Assembly: GCF_900109525.1 (NCBI RefSeq)
Contig: NZ_FOAN01000008.1
Span: forward strand, 124,001-188,000
Direction of reading: 5' to 3'
Source: Allobosea lupini
Lineage (GTDB): Bacteria; Pseudomonadota; Alphaproteobacteria; Rhizobiales; Beijerinckiaceae
Length of the DNA stretch: 64,000 nt
In this document: piece by piece, positions 50,085-58,438 of the stretch
How the letters are laid out: every line of letters begins with the position of its first letter
How positions within the stretch are numbered: the first letter of the stretch is position 1
Made by a program: the position numbers and the translations under genes
Notes under the pieces: generated by a model
The model's database searches: none
What the model saw: the letters and a program-made list of their open reading frames with translations, nothing else
Told to the model about the DNA's origin: nothing

Positions 50085-50376
50085 TGGGCCACTGGGAACA
50101 GATCGGCGTCGAGAACCGGAAGAGCCGGGAACGGCAGGCAAAAATGGCCGCGCTGGCGGCGCGAGCTCTATCGCTTTGGGAACACGGCGACTATTGCAGC
50201 CGTTGGGATCGCCTCCCTGGCGCCAGGGCTTTGGCTGTTTGGCCTGCTCTGAGAGGTAATCGGGTTCGACCTCGTCGCTGCGCCATTCGCTAACCAAGGC
50301 GGATCATCTGGCCATCCGGCCGGAGCCGCAGCACGGCAATCGCAATCATAGTCTCGGACTGAGAGGACTATCGAGC
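50085..50376. other. Gap with an out-of-frame membrane segment
   Basis: A frame open over 50163-50252 encodes ELYRFGNTATIAAVGIASLA followed by GLWLFGLL and a stop, with no start codon. The same arrangement follows the SRAP pseudogene near 22.3 kb. A separate frame from ATG 50083 (MGHWEQIGVENRKSRERQAK) precedes it with an offset of one base. Confidence 0.35.
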
Positions 50377-50619
50377 TCATCCCTGGCTGGCCTCAATGAG
50401 CGCGAGGATAGCCGCCGATTTCCATTCATACGCTTGGCGGACACCGGCCTCCCATGCCCTGCCTTCCGGTGTGTCAGCCCGCGGGCGACGTATCCAGACC
50501 GGGATCAAGTCTTCGACGTCGCTGGCGTCGAGTGCCTCTTTCAGACCCTCCAGCCGGCCGGCAACACGAGCTTCGCTGACCAATCGCTTGCAATCGTTCG
50601 AGGTGACCGCTTCCGGCAT
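50377..50619 (-). CDS. Hypothetical protein
   Basis: 80 residues, MPEAVTSNDCKRLVSEARVA, GRLEGLKEALDASDVEDLIP, VWIRRPRADTPEGRAWEAGV and a final helix. It is plausible as a small soluble protein, but I recognise no family. It is the last gene of a minus-strand run that starts with the GlsB-like gene; the 30-bp spacing allows cotranscription. Confidence 0.5.
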   Translation of the reverse strand: MPEAVTSNDCKRLVSEARVAGRLEGLKEALDASDVEDLIPVWIRRPRADTPEGRAWEAGVRQAYEWKSAAILALIEASQG

Positions 50620-50649
50620 ATTCCACCCTCCCGAAGCTGGCGCTCCGAC

Positions 50650-50856
50650 CTACTGACGCGGCGGCGCCACCTGTAGATCCGTAGGAGTCTTCGGCAAGTC
50701 CCGCTGATCGACCTGGCCTGACTGCCGTTCCCGCTGCATGTCAGCGTGATAGAGGTTGAAGCCGACGAATATCGCCGCGATCATGACGCCGATCGTGGCG
50801 ACCGCCAATAGTGCGGCGATGCCGGCCTGTTTAGGCGGTGAAGGATCGTGGTCCAT
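50650..50856 (-). CDS. Small single-pass membrane protein
   Basis: 68 residues from ATG 50856 (MDHDPSPPKQAGIAALLAVA). A transmembrane segment IAALLAVATIGVMIAAIFVG is followed by a polar Gln/Asp-rich tail (QRERQSGQVDQRDLPKTPTD). An ATG at 50892 would add a poor N-terminus. It is downstream of the YidB-like gene. The function is unknown. Confidence 0.55.
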   Translation of the reverse strand: MDHDPSPPKQAGIAALLAVATIGVMIAAIFVGFNLYHADMQRERQSGQVDQRDLPKTPTDLQVAPPRQ

Positions 50857-50947
50857 CAGGCTTGCTCCGATCAACAACGCCCCTGTCGGCAAACTGCGGA
50901 AGCTTCAAAAGGGGCCGCTTTCTTGCCGAGGCATTCTCAAGCCCTGC

Positions 50948-51403
50948 TCAGGCCGGCATCCGCCCATCGGGAGTGTATTTATCAACTGCGTCGGGCAGCC
51001 GCTGCGACAGCCTCTCCAGGATTTCCTCTCGGCTGAGCCCGGTCTGTGCAGCGAGGCGATTTAGAACGTCGGGGCCAATTGCCTGCTCCAGATCGCGCCC
51101 CTCGATTGGCTCGTTCGGGCCGGTACGGACCCACGAATCCGCAGCCTCGCCACGGCCAGCCTGCTTGAAGCGTTCGATCAGTTCCTGAATACCGTTGCCC
51201 AGCAGACCGCCGATCCCACCGGCCGATGCGGACTGCGCGCTTCCTGTAATCCTATCCAGGTCGGCTGGCGCATCCTGGGCGGGCGTTCCCCGCTGTGAGC
51301 CGCCGAACCATTCAGCGAGTTTGTCCCGGTTCTGATAACCCGCGACTGCAAGCAGCCCGAGCAAGGCCGTCATGGACGGAAAGCCACTATTTTCGTTGCT
51401 CAT
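50948..51403 (-). CDS. YidB-family protein (DUF937-like)
   Basis: 151 residues. It opens [20 protein letters not shown], has a Gly-rich middle [20 protein letters not shown] and the C-terminal [20 protein letters not shown] followed by [20 protein letters not shown]. This order (W-I-x-x-GPNxPI, I-G-x-x-x-L, LS-x-x-LP-x-x-VD-x-x-TP-x-G) is typical of YidB. It follows the GlsB-like gene by 21 bp and is probably expressed from the same stress promoter. The function of the family is poorly known. Confidence 0.88.
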   Translation of the reverse strand: MSNENSGFPSMTALLGLLAVAGYQNRDKLAEWFGGSQRGTPAQDAPADLDRITGSAQSASAGGIGGLLGNGIQELIERFKQAGRGEAADSWVRTGPNEPIEGRDLEQAIGPDVLNRLAAQTGLSREEILERLSQRLPDAVDKYTPDGRMPA

Positions 51404-51424
51404 CTGTCTCTCCCTCGCTTTGTC

Positions 51425-51679
51425 CTATGCGTTGCGGCGACTCATCATCGACCACGCCATGAGCACCAAGATGGCTCCGATCACCGCGCCAACGAGGCCA
51501 GCCCCTTCACCCGGTCGATACCAACCCAGCGCTTGGCCGAGAAACGTGGCGACGAAGGCGCCGACGATGCCGAGCACGGTCGTGAGCACGAATCCAGCCG
51601 GCTCGTTAGATCCAGGCGATAGAAACTTGGCTATGACGCCAGCGACAAACCCGATGATGATCGTCCAGATGATGCCCAT
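51425..51679 (-). CDS. GlsB/YeaQ/YmgE-family stress membrane protein
   Basis: 84 residues with three membrane segments: MGIIWTIIIGFVAGVIAKFL, PAGFVLTTVLGIVGAFVATF and GAGLVGAVIGAILVLMAW. The Gly-rich turns GSNEPAG and YRPGEGAG are family hallmarks. These inner-membrane proteins are induced by stress. An EcfG-like site lies upstream, and the YidB-like gene follows. Confidence 0.9.
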   Translation of the reverse strand: MGIIWTIIIGFVAGVIAKFLSPGSNEPAGFVLTTVLGIVGAFVATFLGQALGWYRPGEGAGLVGAVIGAILVLMAWSMMSRRNA

Positions 51680-51732
51680 GGCTGCCCCTCATGATCTGGC
51701 CCGGGCGCAATGTGCGCTCGGAGCCATCCATG

Positions 51733-51758
51733 AACCGGAGCCGTGCGCAGAAAGTTCC
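51733..51758 (-). promoter_or_regulatory. Possible EcfG-type promoter of the GlsB-YidB unit
   Basis: On the minus strand GGAAC, 17 bases, GGTT, 54 bp from the start at 51679. Spacing and one -10 base deviate slightly from the exact sites in this window. Confidence 0.5.
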
Positions 51759-51951
51759 GGTAGACAATCGATTCAGTGGAGACCGCGGGCAAGCAGCAAA
51801 CGGGTGAAGTGCGCGGTTCTCGCCTCAGCCAGCACGCAAATCTTTGTCCGGCTGCAAGGACCAGCGAAGCACAACCGCATACACGACGAGATTGACCATC
51901 GTTCGTGAGAATTTTCGCAGGGCAGGCATGGTCGGCTCCAAAGCAACTCGC

Positions 51952-52345
51952 TCAGCCAGCGTTCGCAGCTTTCAACTGGATTGCCCTGTCGTCGGTTCCT
52001 GCTGGAGCGCTATGGGGTTGAGCGGCGAAGACCTCGGCTGGCGCGTCCGCGTCCAACGTCTCCAGATCGTCCGCCAGCACGCAGACGTGTTTTGTCAGCG
52101 TCGCCGCGATTTTCACGGGATCGAGTTGCCCAACAATCAGGACCGATTGAAGGTCTCCATTGTCGTGCCGTCTGCTGCCTCGACATCCATCCTCGCGGCG
52201 CCGACCGACGCGCCATCCGCTCCATCGGTAACGAAATGCCCACCGCTCGGCCGTTCCACGTCTCCGGATATTGCCCTCGATCCAGAGCGGGGGCGATAAA
52301 TCCGTGTTCTGGAGGGTGAATGCAGCCTTCGCAGGCGTCCCTCGG
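51952..52345 (-). pseudogene. Possible broken small gene
   Basis: One minus-strand frame encodes DVERPSGGHFVTDGADGASV and MDVEAADGTTMETFN. Another continues with LIVGQLDPVKIAATLTKHVC and VLADDLETLDADAPAEVFAA. The switch is near 52140-52160. Together they look like one acidic protein split by a frameshift, but I cannot name it. The stretch 51759-51951 shows no gene. Confidence 0.3.
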
Positions 52346-52672
52346 TTATCTGTGGCCGCGCACAGCGATGGCCCACGCAGCGTAGGGCGTATTCTTGGCA
52401 AGATGGCGATTGTAGTCGGGGGCGCTGTCGGCCCACCAAACGGGTCCGCGTTCACCTAGCGCAATCTTGGCCGCGTTGACGGCGGCGCGAGCCTGCGCCA
52501 GATCCCCATTGCCGTGCTTGGCTTTCTTGACGGCGCGCCGCGCATCCATCAGCGCACCGACTAATGCATCCCGCTCCGGCCCTGCTATCGCCGGGTTGGT
52601 GGCGCGCCACAGGCGTCCTCCGACCAGGAAATAGCGGCCATCGGGCGTCACCGGATAATCGCGAGACGTCAT
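52346..52672 (-). CDS. Conserved hypothetical protein
   Basis: 108 residues from ATG 52672 (MTSRDYPVTPDGRYFLVGGR). It continues LWRATNPAIAGPERDALVGA, LMDARRAVKKAK and the ending GPVWWADSAPDYNRHLAKNT. The blocks DGRYxxVxGRLWRxTNP and VWWxDxAPDYNRHLxxNTPY recur in many Hyphomicrobiales proteins of unknown role. ATGA overlap with the upstream GFA gene shows coupling. Confidence 0.72.
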   Translation of the reverse strand: MTSRDYPVTPDGRYFLVGGRLWRATNPAIAGPERDALVGALMDARRAVKKAKHGNGDLAQARAAVNAAKIALGERGPVWWADSAPDYNRHLAKNTPYAAWAIAVRGHR

Positions 52673-53043
52673 GATTGCTCGGCAGATCCCCGGTCTCGCG
52701 TATGCTGCTCGGCACGCTTCTGGTGCGCGAGCCACGGTTCGCGCCTTACAGTCCAGAGCTCATAGGCAAGCACAAGGGCGCTTGGCGATCTCTCCAGCGT
52801 TCCGAGCTTGATCTCGATCTTGTCGGAGCCGTCGTGGGACACGCGGCGGCATCCAGCCCGGCTTTTCCAGCAGCCAAGTTCACCGGACAGCGTAGTGTTT
52901 TCTTTCGGCCAGATGCCAAAGAATGAGAAGGCCGAGCCCGACTCTTTGCGGCACGTTTCGCAATGGCAGATCCCGACACGAATAGGGTCGCCGTCGACTT
53001 CGTAGCGGACCTGTCCGCAACTGCAGCCACCAGATAGTTTCAC
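52669..53043 (-). CDS. GFA-family (CENP-V-like) zinc protein with a short internal loss
   Basis: About 124 residues from GTG 53043 (VKLSGGCSCGQVRYEVDGDP). The first zinc motif CSCG and the second HCETCRKESGSAFSFF are present. After LGCWKSRAG the family usually has a further F-C-x-x-CG motif before HDGSDKIEIKLGTLER; here the text passes directly via CRRVS, so about ten residues appear to be missing and the third Cys pair is lost. Family members act on glutathione adducts or are of unknown role. Activity of this one is doubtful. Confidence 0.72.
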   Translation of the reverse strand: MKLSGGCSCGQVRYEVDGDPIRVGICHCETCRKESGSAFSFFGIWPKENTTLSGELGCWKSRAGCRRVSHDGSDKIEIKLGTLERSPSALVLAYELWTVRREPWLAHQKRAEQHTRDRGSAEQS

Positions 53044-53156
53044 TGATACGCCTTCGCGGAGTTGTTCGGCCCCTGGCGGCGAACAAACAGCGCGTGGCAG
53101 GAGTGGTTCCCGGCAATCGGGCTTTAGGCAACGCATGCCGCCTGCCTAGGACATCG

Positions 53157-54022
53157 TCACGCGAAAAACTGCACCATAGCTTTAGCGAGGGCTTCCGGTG
53201 CTTCCTCAGCCATGTGATGGCTGCTCGGGACCCCGTGACCGCGCCGGTCGGGTGCCCAGGGCTGCCAGACCTCCGAGACATCGCCATGCGCGAGGAAGGT
53301 CATTGCGTTCGAACCAGAGGCAGAGCAACGGACATTGCAAGGTCCGCCCTGCCGCGCGATCTGCCGCGTCGTGGGCACGGTCGACGGCTGGGCCCGCACG
53401 GTAATCCTCGATCATGGTGTGGACTGTTTCGGGATCGTGAATCGCCGCATGGAAATCGGCGAAATTCTCGGCGCCCATTGTTTCGGCCGTACCTCCGTAC
53501 CACAGGATCGGCAAGGATGGCGCGTTCGGGTTTTTCGGGCTGGCAAAAAAAGAACCAATGCCACCAAAGGCGCGCAAAGGTTTCCGAGCAGCGCTCCAAC
53601 GCTTCGATGATGGGTACGCCGTCCATCAATACCAGGCGTTCCACGGCACAAGGATGATCCATAGCAAGCCGAAAAGCGGTGTAAGAGCCGCGGTCATGGC
53701 CTGCCAGAAAGAAGCGCTCAAATCCCAGCTTGGCCATGAGCTCAACGCAGTCCTTGGCTTTGGCACGTTTCGAAGACTCGGCGTGATCGGCAGTGTCTTT
53801 TGGTTTTGAAGACTGACCAAACCCGCGCAGATCCGGGCACACGACTTGCAAGTGCTCTGCCAGTAAAGGCGATACGTGCCACCAAGTCGTATGCGTACGC
53901 GGATGCCCATGCAGCAAGAGTAGCGGTGGACGCTTGCCGCCATGCCGGACGCGTAAGACAGCCTCGGATACCTCAATGAAATCCAATGCGAACCCGTCGA
54001 ACGTAGGGGGGCATCCCGGCAT
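53157..54022 (-). pseudogene. Haloacetate dehalogenase-like alpha/beta hydrolase, broken
   Basis: From ATG 54022 (MPGCPPTFDGFALDFIEVSE) the first frame gives LLLLHGHPRTHTTWWHVSPL, the nucleophile Asp in GHDRGSYTAFRLAMDHP and LVLMDGVPIIEALERC. The pattern then jumps to a second frame (WYGGTAETMGAENFADFHAA, IHDPETVHTMIEDYRAGPAV) near 53500 and to a third near 53300 (SSHHMAEEAPEALAKAMVQF, with the catalytic His). The complete order is that of fluoro/haloacetate dehalogenases. Two frameshifts make it non-functional as written. Confidence 0.82.
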
Positions 54023-54117
54023 TACGGCAAACCGGTAACCCGCGCCTTGAGGGCGCGGGCTCGGCGTAGCGACGCAATTTGGCTCGAAACGTCTAAGGTG
54101 CGTCAAACTATCCCGTT

Positions 54118-54993
54118 CTAGCGTGATCCAAACAGCGCGCTGAGATCGATCTCCTCGTCGCGATGCTTGCCGCCTAAGACGGCTCCAAACCAAGCAGCTG
54201 CAGCACCTGCCAGCAGCGCCGCCGCAGTGAGGAAAGCGGTGATCACGCCCATCCGTCGAGCGCGTTCGGCAGCTTGCTTGGCCGTTTCCTTTGCCTGGTT
54301 GAGCTTCGCATAGGCGTCGTCGATCCGCTTCTCAGCGTCCTGCTGGGAAATATTTGCGCGTGCGGCGAGTCGGTTCGCGATGTATCCCCGGTCGGCTGGA
54401 TCCAGCGCACCGCTGGCCAAGCTGCGGGTCAGGATCCGAGATGCCTCTTCGCGCTCTTCCGCTGAAACCGGCTGCGCACCATTGGACCGCATCACGGAGT
54501 CGAGTGCCGAAGCGAGCGGATCGGCTTGCTGGCTGACGAGAGCCGCAGCGCCCGTTGCCGCGGCGGTGGCCCCGGCAGCAGCAGTTTTCACCGCACCGTT
54601 GATCGCCGAGCTGGTGAGCATCGCAACCAACAAGGCACCCGCCGCCCAGACGACCAGGCCATGCGCGCCATCGCGCACATGACGTTCGTGAACTGAGGCA
54701 TCAAGGGTTGGCCGACGCATACGCCCAGCCAGATAGCCCCCGGCAGCGCAGGCAGAGATCGTCACCCAAAGCGTCCAGAGTCCGGCTGCAATCGCCAGGG
54801 CAGTGAATCCGGAAGATCGGGACGTGTCGGCCGAAATCAGCGACAGACCGATGGCCGAACCGAACGCCGCCATGATGGTAGTGATTGCGGCTGCTATCAC
54901 AGCGCCGCCAAAGATTGGGCTCCAGTCCAGATAAGAGGATTTGTCGCCGGTTCCCGGCGCGACGACGACTACGTCCGCTGTGTCCATTGCCAT
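54118..54993 (-). CDS. Conserved membrane protein of unknown function
   Basis: 291 residues from ATG 54993 (MAMDTADVVVVAPGTGDKSS). It has SYLDWSPIFGGAVIAAAITT, AIAAGLWTLWVTISACAAGG, a LVVWAAGALLVAMLTSSAIN segment, a long charged middle (EEREEASRILTRSLASGALD) and a last membrane segment GVITAFLTAAALLAGAAAAW before HRDEEIDLSALFG. The pattern is familiar from rhizobial stress-linked membrane proteins. It is downstream of a 24-residue peptide gene with an exact EcfG-type promoter, and the two probably form an operon. Confidence 0.75.
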   Translation of the reverse strand: MAMDTADVVVVAPGTGDKSSYLDWSPIFGGAVIAAAITTIMAAFGSAIGLSLISADTSRSSGFTALAIAAGLWTLWVTISACAAGGYLAGRMRRPTLDASVHERHVRDGAHGLVVWAAGALLVAMLTSSAINGAVKTAAAGATAAATGAAALVSQQADPLASALDSVMRSNGAQPVSAEEREEASRILTRSLASGALDPADRGYIANRLAARANISQQDAEKRIDDAYAKLNQAKETAKQAAERARRMGVITAFLTAAALLAGAAAAWFGAVLGGKHRDEEIDLSALFGSR

Positions 54994-55004
54994 GACATCA
55001 ACTC

Positions 55005-55079
55005 CTAACGGAGGCCGAGGAAGGACAGGATGGCCAGAACGACCACCACGAGGCCGACGATGTAGATGATGCCGTTCAT
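55005..55079 (-). CDS. 24-residue single-pass membrane peptide
   Basis: ATG 55079 opens MNGIIYIVGLVVVVLAILSF followed by LGLR and TAG. GGAG lies just upstream (read on the minus strand GGGAGAGCTCCA). I recall near-identical tiny peptides in other Hyphomicrobiales, so I regard it as real. It is 11 bp upstream of the large membrane-protein gene and sits behind an exact EcfG-type promoter. Confidence 0.75.
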   Translation of the reverse strand: MNGIIYIVGLVVVVLAILSFLGLR

Positions 55080-55124
55080 TGGAGCTCTCCCGCAGGCGCG
55101 CCAAGATTGACCGCGCAGCAAGAA

Positions 55125-55149
55125 AACGAGCGCTCGTGCGGGATGTTCC
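55125..55149 (-). promoter_or_regulatory. EcfG-type promoter of the peptide/membrane-protein operon
   Basis: On the minus strand GGAAC, 16 bases, CGTT, exact consensus, 46 bp from the start at 55079. Confidence 0.78.
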
Positions 55150-55213
55150 GACATAGCCACTCCGCTTAAGGCCACACGGGGCCGATGCTATTCGCGAGCG
55201 CAAAGGCCAGAAT

Positions 55214-55238
55214 GGAACACCGGTGCACGCTCATGGTT
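55214..55238 (+). promoter_or_regulatory. Possible EcfG-type promoter of the gene at 55272
   Basis: GGAAC at 55214-55218, 16 bases, GGTT at 55235-55238, 34 bp before ATG 55272. One base off consensus. Confidence 0.48.
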
Positions 55239-55271
55239 GGGTTGTCAGCACATCCACCCTCGAGGACCAAA

Positions 55272-55658
55272 ATGCGTAGTACTTCCGAGATTGGCTTCGG
55301 CGGACGCGCCATTCACAATTCCGAGGACTGCTTGGCCGCTGAGGCCCGAATCGCCGAACTGGCGATCGCGCCAATAGGCTCGGACGAAGAGGCAGAAAGA
55401 GTGGGCCTGATCGATGCCGTCAATGCGTATCGGCTGAAGCAGGATTCTCCTGCGACAGCAGCCATGACCAATCCAATCACCTCGCTAGAGCAGTATGAGG
55501 CGGCGACGCAAAGAGTGACAGAGTTCTGCAGTTGCGCCAAAGGCACGCCGGCGGCAGACGAGCTTGAGCAACTGATTGTCGATATCCGCACTTGGGAAAC
55601 CGAGCGTGAAAAGCAGCGTCCCCGATATCGGGTCGCGGCGCAGATCAGGGACGCTTAG
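55272..55658 (+). CDS. Hypothetical protein with two HigA-N-terminus-like helical units
   Basis: About 128 residues from ATG 55272 (MRSTSEIGFGGRAIHNSEDC). Two related units are visible: EARIAELAIAPIGSDEEAER with LIDAVNAYR, and TQRVTEFCSCAKGTPAADEL with LIVDIRTWE. Each resembles the N-terminal R-x-x-EL...GT-x-E-x-DELE-x-L-x-x-x-I-x-x-YE segment of HigA-type antitoxins. No helix-turn-helix follows and no toxin gene is adjacent. The role is unknown. Confidence 0.6.
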   Translation: MRSTSEIGFGGRAIHNSEDCLAAEARIAELAIAPIGSDEEAERVGLIDAVNAYRLKQDSPATAAMTNPITSLEQYEAATQRVTEFCSCAKGTPAADELEQLIVDIRTWETEREKQRPRYRVAAQIRDA

Positions 55659-55689
55659 GCTTGGATGAGTGGCGAACTGTGCGCCATTA

Positions 55690-56021
55690 GGCTTGCGGGG
55701 TGATCTGGCGCCGCGGCAAGCCCGACGCGCCGCTGCATCACTCCGACCAGAGCGGCCAATGCGCCAGCGAGGGGTTCAGAAGCTGATGGCCGACAACGGC
55801 ATGACCTGCTCGATGAGCACTCCGGCAATGCCGTCATGGAGAGCGTCTTCTCCTCGCTGAAAACGGAACGGATCAGACCCAGGGTCTATCGCACACGCGA
55901 CGATGCTCGTGGCAACCTGTTCGACTGCATCGAGCGGTTCTATCATGCCGTTCGCAGGCACTCGACCATCGGCTACATCAGCCCGGCCGAGTTCGAAAAG
56001 AAGGTCGGACTAGCCTACTAA
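55690..56021 (+). pseudogene. IS3-family transposase 3' remnant
   Basis: The first frame gives LHHSDQSGQCASEGFQKLMA and DNGMTCSMS, the second from about 55836 gives MESVFSSLKTERIRPRVYRT, RDDARGNLFDCIERFYHAVR and RHSTIGYISPAEFEKKVGL. Together they are the last third of an IS3-type OrfB with the final catalytic Glu. The N-terminal part is absent and a frameshift separates the pieces. Confidence 0.8.
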
Positions 56022-56064
56022 CCGTCCACGCAACCGGCAACAGGCCAATCCCCATTGGCGGTTG

Positions 56065-57132
56065 TTACGCTACTTGGGCATCCAGTATGGGATCGACCGG
56101 CAGCTCATAAGCTGGGTCGACCGGCAGGTGGCTGTAATCTGAATAGCCCTCGAACAGTGCCTGAAGTTCATGCTCCTCAATGAAGCGACGAATTTCCGTG
56201 GGTGAGATGTAGCCCTGCCGAAACCAAGGGAAACGCGCCGGGCTGAACACGTCGCGAATATAGGTGATGCACTTACGGACCTGCGGTTGGTCCATCACTT
56301 GGCGGTTGCAAACGAGCCAGACATCACGGGTCAACAGCCAATCCTCAGCCACGTGCACGAGACCGGTTGTGATCGTCTCACTATACGTGGGAAGCGCGGT
56401 CAAGCCTCCGCCGCGCTTCACGCCGATCAACTGCGCCGAGGCGGTGTTAGTGCCGAACCGCACGAACTCGTCCTTGGGCTTGGTATGCTCGTCTAGGCGC
56501 AAGGCATGGCTCCAGATTTGCGCGCCGGAAATCTCGAGCACGTTGAAATTGTCGATCTCTGCCTTGCTCATGGGCTTGCCGTTCTTGCGCACGTATTCCT
56601 GGCTGGCGAAAAGCACGACGTGCAGCCAACACAGGCGAACCACGACCAAGTCCGGATTGCTCGGGCGATCGAACTGAATGGAAAAATCCACCGCGAGATT
56701 GGCAACATCCTGCTGAGCGACCTCGCAGTTGAGGTAGACAGAGATGTCTTTCTCTTTCTCAACCAATTCGAGCAATCGTGGCACGATCCAGAACGAGCCA
56801 AGACCCTCAGTGCATCCGATCCGAACGCCGCGGCGCTGATCTTTCGCATTGGCTACTGAGGCAGCCAGACGGCGCGCGCCGTTGTACATGACCTCCGCCT
56901 GCTCGCGTAGCGCCGCGCCTTCGGGCGTTAGCACCAGACCGTTATGGGTCCGGACGAAAAGAGCGCGACCCAGAGTTTGTTCGAAGGCTTCGAACCGCAT
57001 CCGCAGATGATGAACGCCTCGCTCAAGGATGCGCCCGGCCTCTCGGTAGCTGCGCACTTCGGCCAGTACGAGGAAGATCCGGACATCGTCCCAGTCCAGC
57101 GCTGCCATAGGAGCAAGCTTTGACTGTGTCAT
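56065..57132 (-). CDS. LysR-family transcriptional regulator
   Basis: About 355 residues from ATG 57132 (MTQSKLAPMAALDWDDVRIF); the longer frame from 57246 would cross the divergent promoter. The winged helix reads FLVLAEVRSYREAGRILERG, VHHLRMRFEAFEQTLGRALF and VRTHNGLVLTPEGAALREQA. The effector domain starts RRGVRIGCTEGLGSFWIVPR. The protein has a long C-terminal tail (RFIEEHELQALFEGYSDYSH) beyond the standard length of about 300. It is divergent from the tandem-GNAT gene and probably regulates it. Confidence 0.9.
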   Translation of the reverse strand: MTQSKLAPMAALDWDDVRIFLVLAEVRSYREAGRILERGVHHLRMRFEAFEQTLGRALFVRTHNGLVLTPEGAALREQAEVMYNGARRLAASVANAKDQRRGVRIGCTEGLGSFWIVPRLLELVEKEKDISVYLNCEVAQQDVANLAVDFSIQFDRPSNPDLVVVRLCWLHVVLFASQEYVRKNGKPMSKAEIDNFNVLEISGAQIWSHALRLDEHTKPKDEFVRFGTNTASAQLIGVKRGGGLTALPTYSETITTGLVHVAEDWLLTRDVWLVCNRQVMDQPQVRKCITYIRDVFSPARFPWFRQGYISPTEIRRFIEEHELQALFEGYSDYSHLPVDPAYELPVDPILDAQVA

Positions 57133-57238
57133 TTCTGAGTGCACCTGCGTCGTTTTCCGATGCAGCCGAACTTCTGGATCACTGGTAGTGTCTGAGTGTT
57201 CGTGAGAATTCCTCTCACTCAACTTGGGGGCGCGGGCC

Positions 57239-58438
57239 ATGGGCATTCACACTGTGCCAGTTGGGAAGAAGATATCTGATCGAAAAGTCAGAAATCTTCT
57301 TGGATTAAACTCGGAGAAGTACGGCAGAGGGTTGATTTGCTATACTCCGACTGAAAAAATAATCAGCCATCTTCTGGATGGGGCGAACTCATATATTATG
57401 AAGCTGGCGCCTGTCGATGTCGTGATGAAGGTCTTTCGCTACAATCCAGAGACCATTGTTGCCTTCAATCGCGGCGCTTGGCGAGAGACACCCAGCAATG
57501 AATCGCTAGGCTTCTGGTGTCATCTGCCTCTCAACGCGGACGGTCATGACGCCCTGTTCGACGGCAGGCTCGATCGCAGCAACCCCGATCTGCGCTACAT
57601 TTGCCGCCAGCACGAGCGGCCGGCGGCGATCTATCATTGGCTCGTTTATGCCGAGCCGAACATTCTCGGCGGCCTGTCGTTGGTGATGGATCGCTTTTCC
57701 TCGACGCGCCTGCGCGGCTTGCCGATGTACTGCATCGCGGCGACGCCGACCGCGTACAACCTGTTTCTCAAGTCGGGTTTCAAGCAGGGCGCGAGCTACA
57801 AGCACTGGGTCAACCCCAACATGATGACTTTGGTCCCGCCGGATCCCGCGGCGGGCCGGCCAATCTATGATAGCTACGTGCCTAGCCCGCCCGATCCGAA
57901 AAAGCTCGGCATCAAGGTCGCGCACACGGTTCACGAGCTGATGGTGGCTGCCTCGATCCGCGGCGCCGCCTATGTCGGCGAGAGGATGCTGCCGGTCTAT
58001 GACGACATGGACGGCAACGACCTCTCGGCAACGCATCTGATCGGCTACGTCGGTGATGAACCGGCCGGCTGCATCCGTATCCGCTACTTCGCGGATTTCG
58101 TAAAGCTGGAGCGGCTCGCGCTGATCCCGCAACACCGCGGAGGTCTGGCGTTCAAGCTGGCCCGCGCCGCCATCGCCTTCGCACAGATGAAGGGGTACAG
58201 CCGGTTCTACGGCCAGGCCTCGCATCCTTACATCAAGCTCTGGAAGCATCTCGGCTTCACGCAGCGCTCCGGGGAAGGGCTGACTCACGTCACCGACGAG
58301 GTCTACTACGAGATCGACCTGGTGACCGATCAGCCGGCCGAGCATCTGACGCCGCACTCCGGCGGTCTCGTCCTCGTCCGGCGTGAAGGACAATGGGATC
58401 GGCCCGGCGCTTACGAAACCTGGGGAGAAGGTCAATGA
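57239..58438 (+). CDS. Tandem GNAT-fold protein
   Basis: 399 residues from ATG 57239 behind GGGGG. The C-terminal GNAT part is clear: HLIGYVGDEPAGCIRIRYFA, VKLERLALIPQHRGGLAFKL and ASHPYIKLWKHLGFTQ. The N-terminal half shows a weaker second unit: IYHWLVYAEPNILGGLSLVM and ATPTAYNLFLKSGFKQG, which parallels the KLWKHLGF ending. The first 70 residues (MGIHTVPVGKKISDRKVRNL) are distinct. A link to small-molecule signalling is possible given the flanking regulators, but no substrate can be named. The stop overlaps the next start (ATGA). Confidence 0.72.
   Translation: MGIHTVPVGKKISDRKVRNLLGLNSEKYGRGLICYTPTEKIISHLLDGANSYIMKLAPVDVVMKVFRYNPETIVAFNRGAWRETPSNESLGFWCHLPLNADGHDALFDGRLDRSNPDLRYICRQHERPAAIYHWLVYAEPNILGGLSLVMDRFSSTRLRGLPMYCIAATPTAYNLFLKSGFKQGASYKHWVNPNMMTLVPPDPAAGRPIYDSYVPSPPDPKKLGIKVAHTVHELMVAASIRGAAYVGERMLPVYDDMDGNDLSATHLIGYVGDEPAGCIRIRYFADFVKLERLALIPQHRGGLAFKLARAAIAFAQMKGYSRFYGQASHPYIKLWKHLGFTQRSGEGLTHVTDEVYYEIDLVTDQPAEHLTPHSGGLVLVRREGQWDRPGAYETWGEGQ

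Noticed and set aside
50163-50252. Conserved membrane-like segment after both SRAP copies as a gene
   Set aside because: Neither copy has a start codon in that frame, and the left copy has a stop 26 codons upstream; I only note the similarity.
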